Assembly: GCA_900313845.1 (NCBI GenBank) | Contig: OMTC01000018.1 | Location: forward strand, 1 to 18,670 | Direction of reading: 5' to 3' | Length of the DNA stretch: 18,670 bases | From: an uncultured Prevotellaceae bacterium | GTDB lineage: Bacteria > Bacteroidota > Bacteroidia > Bacteroidales > Bacteroidaceae | In this document: piece after piece, positions 7,739-13,911 of the stretch | How the letters are laid out: every line of letters begins with the position of its first letter | Numbering within the stretch: the first letter of the stretch is position 1 | The notes under the pieces: generated by a model | Seen by the model: only the letters and a program-made list of their open reading frames with translations | Database searches by the model: none | What the model was told of the DNA's origin: nothing | Program-made: the position numbers and the translations under genes

Positions 7739-8494
7739 TTACTTCTTGATTTCGCTCTTGTCGTGACGCTTGATGAAATCCTCAATCAAAGCAGGCACAG
7801 AGCGCAATTCAGGAGTGATTTGCATATCTACCCTGAGTCCAGCTTCCTTTGCCGCAGCTATCGTGGTATTGCCCAAACAAGCGATGGCGATGGAACCCTG
7901 TTCGAAGTCTGGGAAGTTCTTCTTCAAGGAATGCACTCCCTCAGGACTGAAGAAAACGACAATGTTATAATCGAAAGGTTCGTCTGGACCAAAATCGTTG
8001 CTCACGGTATAGTACATCACAGCTTCGTTGTGTGTCAAACCCGCTGCATCCAGCTTGTTCTTCATATCATCAGTATGAGCTGAGGACTGAGGCACAAAAT
8101 ACTTCTCAGTCTTATGCTTCACCATGATAGGAATAAGGTCGTCAATGCGGCCTGTGAGAGGGAAGAATACCTTGCGCTTACGATACTGCACGTATTTCTG
8201 AATATAGAGAGCCACTTGCTCCGACTTGCAAAAATACTTCATGTCGTCAGGAATACTCACACGAAGTTCCTTGCAAAGATTGAAGAAATGGTCGATGCCA
8301 TGGCGAGAAGTAAAAACGATGGCTGTATGGCCAGGAATCGACACTTTCTGTGCACGAAAATCCTTGGGCTCCATAGGCTCTACCTTAATGAATGGGCGGA
8401 ACACCATTTCCACACCATACTTTTTCTCCAATTCAAAATAAGGAGATTTTTCAGTTTGAGGGCGAGGCTGAGAAATTAAGATTTTAGGCGTCAT
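7739..8494 (-). CDS. hemD: Uroporphyrinogen-III synthase family protein (HemD-like)
   Basis: This 251-residue protein has the two-lobed HemD pattern. It begins with TPKILISQPRPQTEKSPYFELE (2-23 region); FTSRHGIDHFF (61-71) and VVFFSPEGVHSL near 180-191 are the paired 'S-x-x-G/N-v' helices of the two domains. Near the C-terminus IACLGNTTIAAAKEAGL is the classical HemD motif. The family closes hydroxymethylbilane to uroporphyrinogen III, the tetrapyrrole branch point. An ATG at 8494 is preferred over the TTG one codon upstream. The position between DUF4271 and rnpA is a common Bacteroidetes arrangement. Many Bacteroidales are heme auxotrophs, so the role could be residual or linked to siroheme/corrinoid synthesis. 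The family is clear; in vivo activity is not certain. Confidence 0.9.
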   Translation of the reverse strand: MTPKILISQPRPQTEKSPYFELEKKYGVEMVFRPFIKVEPMEPKDFRAQKVSIPGHTAIVFTSRHGIDHFFNLCKELRVSIPDDMKYFCKSEQVALYIQKYVQYRKRKVFFPLTGRIDDLIPIMVKHKTEKYFVPQSSAHTDDMKNKLDAAGLTHNEAVMYYTVSNDFGPDEPFDYNIVVFFSPEGVHSLKKNFPDFEQGSIAIACLGNTTIAAAKEAGLRVDMQITPELRSVPALIEDFIKRHDKSEIKK

Positions 8495-8538
8495 CAAATC
8501 CGATCTTTTTGATTTGTAATTGTCGTATTATATAAGCG

Positions 8539-9324
8539 TCAAATCGTATGATTTTGCGCAAAAAAGTGCCAAATTGCAAGGAGTGGTACTATTTCGACGG
8601 CGCAAAAGTACAAAAAAATAAGCAATTGACCATACTTTTTGGCTTGAAAGTTTACATTTAGCTTATAAAAGAGCAATAATTCATACAAAAACAACAAAAC
8701 CAACAGACAAATTGCAACTTCCAAATAGCTAATGTTAACAAACATATAGAGTGCTGCAACCAAAAAAACAACAAACGAAGTCATCGATGTAAGGAAGAAA
8801 TACGAAGACATCCATTTCTGATTTTTAGCTGAAGGGAAAAACACCCAATTCACCACTTTATAGAGGAAGGCTTTCGACAAAATGAAGAGAAGCATCAGAG
8901 CAAAAATCACTGCATAAAGATGAAAAGACTCTCCCAACCATTGAGCTACTGAAGGTATCTTTGCCAAGAAATCGTGGAAGATGAAACTGAAACTGCAGCA
9001 AGTAATCACGAGAAGCACCAAGGTCTGTGGCAACTCGCTGGCATCAGGCATCATGGCAGCATTACTGAAACGACGCTCGTTGGTCAGAAAATCCCTGAAT
9101 CTATACAACAGGTATTCTCGATTCTTAGCCAGAAGCGCCACCAGCACTCCCAGCATCAAGAGCATGGCAAACACGTTCCAACCATCGCTCGCCACCGTCT
9201 CAGCACGAAGCACTCCTGCCACATCCCAATCCGTCAGTTTAGCACCCTCTACTACGTAAGGGTGTTCCGACAAAGGAGTGGCAGAGCCTCGTGTCAAGAT
9301 AGAATCAAATTCCGCAATTGCCAT
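8539..9324 (-). CDS. DUF4271 integral membrane protein
   Basis: A 261-residue membrane protein with about six predicted transmembrane segments, near residues 50-66, 100-118, 136-156, 174-196, 198-219 and 232-254. There is no signal peptide; the first 48 residues are polar and probably sit on one side of the membrane. The segment order, the charged loop KNREYLLYRFRDFL (67-80) and the position directly upstream of hemD match the DUF4271 family of Bacteroidetes. Its function is unknown. It starts 39 nt after metK and ends 44 nt before hemD, so it is probably co-transcribed with both. No catalytic motif is seen, and a transporter or assembly factor would be speculation. Confidence 0.88.
   Translation of the reverse strand: MAIAEFDSILTRGSATPLSEHPYVVEGAKLTDWDVAGVLRAETVASDGWNVFAMLLMLGVLVALLAKNREYLLYRFRDFLTNERRFSNAAMMPDASELPQTLVLLVITCCSFSFIFHDFLAKIPSVAQWLGESFHLYAVIFALMLLFILSKAFLYKVVNWVFFPSAKNQKWMSSYFFLTSMTSFVVFLVAALYMFVNISYLEVAICLLVLLFLYELLLFYKLNVNFQAKKYGQLLIFLYFCAVEIVPLLAIWHFFAQNHTI
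8603..8610 (-). promoter_or_regulatory. Possible internal -7 box upstream of hemD
   Basis: TACTTTTG followed by C, on the minus strand within the 3' end of the DUF4271 gene, fits the TAnnTTTG -7 consensus and lies about 110 nt before hemD. No TTTG at the -33 position was found, so this may be chance in AT-rich coding DNA. Confidence 0.25.
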
Positions 9325-9363
9325 TTTTCTTCCGAGAATGTTGAGAGGAGGATAGGATGTCTA

Positions 9364-10653
9364 TTACACTAACCCAAAAGCCTCTTTAATTTTATCCACG
9401 TAGTCAAGCTTTTCCCAAGTGAAGAGCTCAACTTCTACTTCTTTGTTGCCTTCGTATGAATTCTTGAATTTCTTCACAACGGTCTTTGGTTCGCGTCCCA
9501 TGTGCCCATAGGCAGCAGTCTCCTCGTAGATAGGCTTGCGCAATTGCAGGCGCTCCTCAATCTTCTTTGGACGAAGATCGAACAACTCACCAATCTTCTT
9601 GGCAATCTCACCATCCGACTGCGGAACGTGGCTCTTTCCATAAGTGTTCACATAGATACTCACGGGTTTTGCCACACCAATAGCATAGCTCACCTGCACC
9701 AGCATCTCGTCTGCCACACCAGCTGCCACCATGTTTTTGGCAATATGACGCGCTGCGTAAGCTGCAGAACGGTCCACCTTCGATGGGTCCTTGCCAGAGA
9801 AAGCACCACCTCCATGAGCACCACGACCACCGTATGTGTCAACAATGATTTTTCGACCTGTCAAACCCGTGTCGCCATGAGGTCCACCAATGACGAATTT
9901 TCCCGTTGGATTCACGTGATATTTGATGCTTGGGGTAAACAAGTTCCTGATATTCTCATCGTGGATTTCTTTCACAACACGAGGAATCAGAATCTGCTTC
10001 ACATCCTGCTTGATTTTCGACAACATCTGCTCGTCTGCCGTCTTTTGATTCATCGTCAAATTAGGTAGAACGAACTCGTCGTGCTGGGTTGACAGCACAA
10101 TCGTATCAATTCGTAGTGGCTTGCCGTCATCACTATATTCAATCGTCACCTGACTCTTGGCATCTGGGCGCAAATAAGTCATCTGCTTGCCCTCGCGACG
10201 AATGTCGGCGAGTGTGCGAAGAAGATGATGGCTCAAGTCAAGGGAAAGAGGCAAATAGTTTTCTGTCTCATTAATAGCATAACCAAACATCATACCTTGG
10301 TCGCCAGCGCCCTGGTCATCAGGCTTTTCGCGCTCCACACCTCGGTTGATGTCTCCGCTCTGCTCGTGAATGGCATTGAACACGCCACAACTTTCTGCTT
10401 CGAACTTATATTCCGCCTTTGTGTAACCAATCCTCTTGATGGTTTCACGTGTCACTTCAAGCAAATCAACGTATGCACGCGATTTCACCTCGCCTGCTAT
10501 CACCACCTGTCCCGTGGTCACAAGCGTCTCACAAGCCACTTTGGAATCTGGGTCGTAAGCCAACAAATTATCCAAAACAGCATCACTAATCTGGTCGGCA
10601 ACCTTGTCAGGATGACCCTCGCTTACCGACTCTGATGTAAATAGATAACCCAT
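9364..10653 (-). CDS. metK: S-adenosylmethionine synthetase
   Basis: MetK makes S-adenosylmethionine from methionine and ATP in the cytoplasm. The start is set at the ATG at 10653 (MGYLFTSESVSEGHPDKVAD), giving 429 residues as usual in Bacteroidetes. An in-frame start 23 codons upstream would add unrelated residues translated from the leader. Motifs include GHPDK (13-17) at the active site, DQGAGDQGMMFGYA in the mobile-loop/hexapeptide region, and GRKIIVDTYGGRGAHGGGAF with GKDPSKVDRSAAY near the phosphate-binding P-loop-like region. The gene heads a five-gene minus-strand run. Its leader of about 230 nt carries a SAM-II-like aptamer, so feedback repression by its own product is the natural inference. 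No truncation or frameshift is seen. Confidence 0.97.
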   Translation of the reverse strand: MGYLFTSESVSEGHPDKVADQISDAVLDNLLAYDPDSKVACETLVTTGQVVIAGEVKSRAYVDLLEVTRETIKRIGYTKAEYKFEAESCGVFNAIHEQSGDINRGVEREKPDDQGAGDQGMMFGYAINETENYLPLSLDLSHHLLRTLADIRREGKQMTYLRPDAKSQVTIEYSDDGKPLRIDTIVLSTQHDEFVLPNLTMNQKTADEQMLSKIKQDVKQILIPRVVKEIHDENIRNLFTPSIKYHVNPTGKFVIGGPHGDTGLTGRKIIVDTYGGRGAHGGGAFSGKDPSKVDRSAAYAARHIAKNMVAAGVADEMLVQVSYAIGVAKPVSIYVNTYGKSHVPQSDGEIAKKIGELFDLRPKKIEERLQLRKPIYEETAAYGHMGREPKTVVKKFKNSYEGNKEVEVELFTWEKLDYVDKIKEAFGLV

Positions 10654-10735
10654 ACTTTTAAATTTAAATAATGAATAAAAAAGGTGTGGGGAAGAAATTG
10701 GGAAAATTGCCTCGACATGCATTCATCGAAATGAG

Positions 10736-10805
10736 AAATTAAAACGAAAAATTAAAAGTCCGTGCTCATTGGCAATTACACATTTTAATTTTCACCTTTT
10801 AATTT
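10736..10805 (-). promoter_or_regulatory. AU-rich hairpin in the metK leader (possible expression platform)
   Basis: On the minus strand AAAATTAAAA (10792-10783) pairs with TTTTAATTTT (10757-10748). After a short internal loop, nine further pairs join 10805-10797 to 10744-10736. The 25-nt loop contains two tiny open frames. It lies between the SAM-II-like aptamer and the metK start. It could be the structural output of the riboswitch or simply an AU-rich fold. Confidence 0.35.
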
Positions 10806-10824
10806 TCAAGGTTAATCCATGTCG

Positions 10825-10871
10825 TTTTAGCATTTTTTACTGTGGTTGCAAGCAGCCCAAATCTGTCCACA
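10825..10871 (-). promoter_or_regulatory. SAM-II type riboswitch aptamer upstream of metK
   Basis: Reading the minus strand from 10871: P1 UGUGG (10871-10867) pairs with CCACA (10845-10841). The loop contains GAUUU (10863-10859) and CUUGCA (10852-10847). After P1 comes GUAAAAAA followed by UGCUAAAA (10832-10825). The order GUGG..GAUUU..CUUGCA-CCAC..AAAAA..GCUAAA is the conserved skeleton of SAM-II (Rfam RF00521) as I recall it. The element begins about 10 nt after the predicted metK transcription start, and metK makes the ligand, which supports the call. The family is best known from Alphaproteobacteria. The pseudoknot pairing was judged by motif order only, not modelled. Confidence 0.75.
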
Positions 10872-10886
10872 TTTTAAAATTGCGTG

Positions 10887-10894
10887 CAAAGGTA
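10887..10894 (-). promoter_or_regulatory. -7 box of the metK promoter
   Basis: TACCTTTG followed by C on the minus strand fits TAnnTTTG and is identical to the greA -7 box in this window. The start site would be near 10880, immediately upstream of the riboswitch. A clear TTTG at -33 is not present; TTGTTT lies slightly too close. Confidence 0.55.
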
Positions 10895-10998
10895 CGCTTT
10901 TTTGTTGAAACAAGCGCAGTTTTTCTCCCAAAACTTTTATGGCACCCCCTTTCCATCCCCTTTTTCCCCATTTTTGCCAACCCCAAACCACAGATAGC

Positions 10999-11109
10999 TT
11001 CTTCATTCATCAACCACCGTTCGCTTCGGTTTTGCCGAAGCCATCCCTCATTCCCCTTTCTTCATTCCCCAGCCACTGTTCGCTTCGGTTTTGCCGAAGC
11101 CATCCCTTA
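10999..11109. repeat. 59-bp tandem repeat, about 1.9 copies, each with a hairpin
   Basis: TTCTTCATTC at 10999-11008 and 11058-11067, and a longer near-identical block at 11014-11050 and 11073-11109 (two mismatches in 37), share the same 59-bp offset. Each copy contains the palindrome GCTTCGGTTTTGCCGAAGC (7-bp stem). With only two copies of unequal flanks it is not a CRISPR array. Confidence 0.8.
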
Positions 11110-11188
11110 ATTCTTCAGCCCCCTTCCTTTGGTTCCACTGAACTTTTCCTTCGATTCAACTAAAAAGCCGAGCCCTCAGCGTTAACAC

Positions 11189-11246
11189 GGCGAGCCTTCG
11201 CCATCGCAACGCCGAAGGCTCGCCAAGTCGATGACGAGCCTTCGGC
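11189..11246. repeat. Three alternating copies of a CGAGCCTTCG palindrome arm
   Basis: GGCGAGCCTTCG (11189-11200) pairs perfectly over 12 bp with CGAAGGCTCGCC (11213-11224). GCCGAAGGCTCG (11211-11222) also pairs perfectly over 12 bp with CGAGCCTTCGGC (11235-11246). The middle arm can therefore fold with either neighbour but not both. Confidence 0.8.
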
Positions 11247-11287
11247 AACTAGTTAAATCCAAAGGAGCGCTTCAGTCAATCCCCAAA

Positions 11288-11315
11288 TTCGCTTTAGATA
11301 ATCCCCTAAAGCGAA
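11288..11315. repeat. 10-bp inverted repeat downstream of the cupin gene
   Basis: TTCGCTTTAG (11288-11297) is an exact inverted repeat of CTAAAGCGAA (11306-11315) with an 8-nt loop. No T-run follows on either strand, so a terminator role is doubtful. It continues the palindrome cluster. Confidence 0.6.
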
Positions 11316-11361
11316 GCCCTCCACCAACTCCCCCTCAAGAGAGCAGGAGGGGAACTTTTAA

Positions 11362-11757
11362 TCACAGTTTCAGAATTCCTTCAACCTCATGCTCCACAAA
11401 CGGACCTTCCTTGCACTCCAGCAACACACTTGGTTCCAGACATTCCACACTGTGCCAAGTGTTCTTGGGAATATCAACTCCATACATTCCGTCTTCGTGA
11501 CTGATGATGCAAGATTCCAAAATCTCTCCTTGGTCATTATAGGTGCTCACCCTGACCTTGCCTCTCAAAATGATAAAGGTCTCATCCTTGGTGGGATGGT
11601 GATGAATGGGAATTTGAGTACCAGGTTCCAAGGCATTCAAGAAACGATGGCATTTATCAGAAAGACTCTGGTGAAAGTTATAATTCTTCCGCAGTCTGGG
11701 CGAATTCTTCGCTTCGTCTGCCACCTGGTTGATGAGCTTATCGTCAATAATTTTCAT
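11362..11757 (-). CDS. WbuC-family cupin metalloprotein
   Basis: This 131-residue protein consists of a short N-terminal helical lead (MKIIDDKLINQVADEA) and a single cupin barrel. Cupin motif 1 is complete: G46, H52, H54, E59 and G66 fit G-x5-H-x-H-x4-E-x6-G in GTQIPIHHHPTKDETF and beyond. The second motif is weaker, with P97 and H102 in DIPKNTWHSVE. The metal ligands would be H52, H54, E59 and H102. The N-terminal lead, the RFLNALEPGTQIPIHHH block and the length match the WbuC family, found near O-antigen and exopolysaccharide genes in other bacteria. No such genes are seen here. The gene begins 31 nt after the broken cardiolipin synthase gene and may be on its transcript. Its biochemical role is unknown. 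Confidence 0.88.
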   Translation of the reverse strand: MKIIDDKLINQVADEAKNSPRLRKNYNFHQSLSDKCHRFLNALEPGTQIPIHHHPTKDETFIILRGKVRVSTYNDQGEILESCIISHEDGMYGVDIPKNTWHSVECLEPSVLLECKEGPFVEHEVEGILKL

Positions 11758-11788
11758 TGGGATTCAAATTTGTAAACAGGAAACTTAG

Positions 11789-13128
11789 TTACAACAGAGG
11801 AGAAAGCAATCTCGAGAGTGATTGCATGAATCGGTCCATGAAAGGTTGTTTATAACGTCGCAAATTGGAAAGCGTTATAATCATCGCATCCTTTTGGTCA
11901 GACATAAAGACATTCTTCATTTGCTTTGCCATCTCTTCTCCATAAAGGAAAAGATTGCACTCGAAGTTGTTCTCAAAACTTCGGAAATCCACATTCGAAG
12001 AACCACAAGTACACACCACGTCGTCACTGACCAGCATCTTGGAATGGAGAAAACCTGCCTTGTAGAGATAGACCTTCACACCAGCCTTCACCACCTCCGA
12101 CAAATAGGACTGACTCGCCCACTCCACAATCTTCGAATCGCCATGCAAAGGCAGAATCAGTCGCACATCCACCCCCGACAAGGCAGCTGTACGCATGGCA
12201 TTGAGAATTGGTTCTGTTGGCATGAAATAAGGCGTTTCCATATACACATACTTGCGAGCCTCCAACAAAATACGCACATAGCCTTGCATGATATTGTGCC
12301 ACTGAACAAAAGCTTGGTGGAGAAATACCAATCTTCCTCAAACACATGTTGCATGGCTTGCACCGCACCTCCCATCACTCTTGCATGCAAGTCGTGCCAC
12401 GGCTGTTCACCAGTACCATCGATATACCGCTGAGCGATGTTCATGCCACCGATGTAACCCACCACGCCATCCACAATACAAAGTTTGTGGTGGTTGCGAA
12501 AATTGATTCTTCGGGTGAGGAAAGGAAAACGAACTGGCATAAACGATGCCACTTCCGCACCCGCATCCTTAATCTGCTGGAAAAAACGACGAGAAGTGTG
12601 CAGACAGCCCACTGAATCATACACAAGGCGCACCTCGACGCCTTCCTCCGCTTTACGTTTCAACACTTCCGCAAAGCGCCGACCCAATTCATCGTCGTCA
12701 ATAATGTAAGTGGAAATATGAATGTGTTGCTTTGCCCCATCTATCTCCTTCAGCATGTCGTCGAAGAGCTTCTTTGCCGAAGTATAAATATCCACAACAT
12801 TGTTGTTGGAAGGCAAAGCAAGGTCCTGACTGGCAAAAAGCTGAATGAGTTTTTGGTTACGCTCAGGCAACTGCAACGGATGATGCCCACCACTCTCAAT
12901 CATCGACTTGCGCATCAGTTTGTCGAGACTGTGACGGACAATATAACGCTCTTTTCGTATGTTCTGACCAAAAAAGAAATAAAAAACGAGCCCTACAATA
13001 GGAACAAAAGCCAACACAAGCAACCACGCCACCGTTTTCATGGGTTGGCGTTTCTCCATCACTACGATTACCATCGTCGGGATGATAATCAAGACGTAGA
13101 GAACAATATACCACTCTTCTTGTGTCAT
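11789..13128 (-). pseudogene. cls: Cardiolipin synthase gene broken by frameshift and probable internal deletion
   Basis: Two overlapping frames together encode a phospholipase D-type cardiolipin synthase. The first (from the ATG at 13128) has two N-terminal membrane segments (residues 5-23 and 32-53) and the first HKD site, NHHKLCIVDG, with H213, K215 and D220. It reads through VFEEDWYF and then turns into nonsense. The second frame picks up at QWHNIMQGYVRI near 12305 and carries YMETPYFMPTEP and the second HKD site, FLHSKMLVSDD, with the C-terminus at 11789. In intact family members roughly 30-40 residues usually separate DWYF from the IMQGY-like block; here there are about ten. A deletion not divisible by three therefore fits better than a single-base error. 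Both active sites are intact but in different frames. A sequencing error combined with an unusually short linker remains possible. Confidence 0.8.
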
Positions 13129-13203
13129 CGCCGTTATGTTGATATAGAGTTACTTCATGGCAAACGCTTTACGAAAAAAGTCGATTTCATCGATAGAAAA
13201 ACG

Positions 13204-13794
13204 TTATGAACCCTTCGCATTCATCGCTTTTGCATAGCATTCTCGGCACAAGGGTTCGTATTCCTTCATCTCGCCCAGCATCACCTGACGGTCGCCAGCC
13301 ACAATGCGGTGGGAGACGTATGCCAAGGCACCACAGCGCACACAGATGGCATGCACCTTCGTCACGTCGTCGGCAATGGCAAGCAACTTCGGCATGGGAC
13401 CGAAGGGATTGCCCAAATAGTCGATGTCGAGACCTGCCACAATCACACGCACACCTCGCTTGGCGAGTTCGTTGCACACCTCCACGATGCCTTCGTCGAA
13501 GAACTGAGCCTCATCGATGCCAATCACGTCGCTCTCGCTACCGAGCAGCAGGATGCTCTGCGAAGAATCGACAGGCGTGGAAAGGATGGAATTGCCCTGA
13601 TGCGACACCACATCCTCTTCACTGTATCGCACGTCGATACTCGGTTTGAAAATCTCCACACGCTGACGTGCAAACTGGGCACGGCGCAAACGACGAATCA
13701 ATTCCTCGGTCTTGCCCGAGAACATCGACCCGCAAATCACCTCTATGCGCCCCATACGGACACGCTCTCCTCCGTTGAATGTAAGTTCTGACAT
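13204..13794 (-). CDS. tdk: Thymidine kinase
   Basis: Tdk phosphorylates thymidine to dTMP in the salvage pathway. With the ATG at 13794 the protein has 196 residues and a 14-residue lead before GRIEVICGSMFSGK, the same spacing I recall for Bacteroides Tdk. The upstream ATG at 13833 would leave only about 5 nt after the predicted transcription start. Visible motifs are the Walker A loop GSMFSGKT (22-29), the catalytic block GIDEAQFF (92-99, base E95), and a zinc ribbon with C151, C154, C183 and C186 in CVRCG and CRECY. This is the type II, short tetrameric class of thymidine kinase. The cls and cupin genes follow on the same strand, cls 75 nt downstream. Confidence 0.95.
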   Translation of the reverse strand: MSELTFNGGERVRMGRIEVICGSMFSGKTEELIRRLRRAQFARQRVEIFKPSIDVRYSEEDVVSHQGNSILSTPVDSSQSILLLGSESDVIGIDEAQFFDEGIVEVCNELAKRGVRVIVAGLDIDYLGNPFGPMPKLLAIADDVTKVHAICVRCGALAYVSHRIVAGDRQVMLGEMKEYEPLCRECYAKAMNAKGS

Positions 13795-13806
13795 CGTATT
13801 CTTTCT

Positions 13807-13892
13807 AAAAAAGTCGGGAGTGACACTCTTCATGATTCATGCCACAAAGATAAGTGTATTTTTCCATAATACACTCCTTTTCTCCCGACTTT
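13807..13892 (-). terminator. Nested inverted repeat ending in T6, possible terminator of the dockerin gene
   Basis: On the minus strand AAAGTCGGGAG (13892-13882) pairs exactly with CTCCCGACTTT (13820-13810), and the second arm runs into six T residues (13812-13807). Inside, AATACACT and AGTGTATT (13868-13875, 13853-13860) form an 8-bp hairpin. The outer loop is 61 nt, long for a terminator, so the call is moderate. It starts 19 nt after the stop of the large secreted protein gene. Confidence 0.45.
13845..13852 (-). promoter_or_regulatory. -7 box of the tdk promoter
   Basis: TATCTTTG on the minus strand fits TAnnTTTG. The start would be near 13838, about 45 nt before the preferred tdk ATG. 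No good TTTG was found at -33. The box lies within the loop of the surrounding inverted repeat. Confidence 0.5.
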
Positions 13893-13911
13893 CTTACTCG
13901 GAAAACAAGTT

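Larger units (their letters stand above)
10654..11361. other. 708-bp intergenic region: metK leader plus palindrome cluster
   Basis: From the metK side the region holds an AU-rich hairpin, a SAM-II-like aptamer and a TACCTTTG promoter box. From about 10930 to 11361 there is pyrimidine-rich (plus strand) non-coding DNA with a 59-bp tandem repeat and several perfect palindromes. A further 6-bp CCCCTC/GAGGGG hairpin (11331-11352) lies just past the cupin stop. Open frames in this stretch are low complexity, overlap the repeats and are not called. Confidence 0.7.

Noticed and set aside
7720..7785. N-terminal extension of RnpA overlapping hemD
   Set aside because: It has no similarity to RnpA; the ATG at 7719 gives the typical N-terminus just after the hemD stop.
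10654..10722. N-terminal extension of MetK by 23 codons
   Set aside because: The extension is translated leader sequence; MGYLFTSESVSEGHPDK is the family N-terminus.
10999..11109. CRISPR-like repeat array
   Set aside because: Only two copies with a 59-bp period, similar sequence between copies and no cas genes; it is a tandem duplication with internal hairpins.
10769..11163. Plus-strand open frames across the metK leader and tandem repeat
   Set aside because: They are antisense to the riboswitch and translate the repeats; the apparent protein repeats come from the 59-bp DNA tandem.
13795..13833. Upstream ATG for thymidine kinase
   Set aside because: It would start about 5 nt from the predicted transcription start and adds 13 residues not seen in the family; the ATG at 13794 fits the usual spacing to GRIEVICG.
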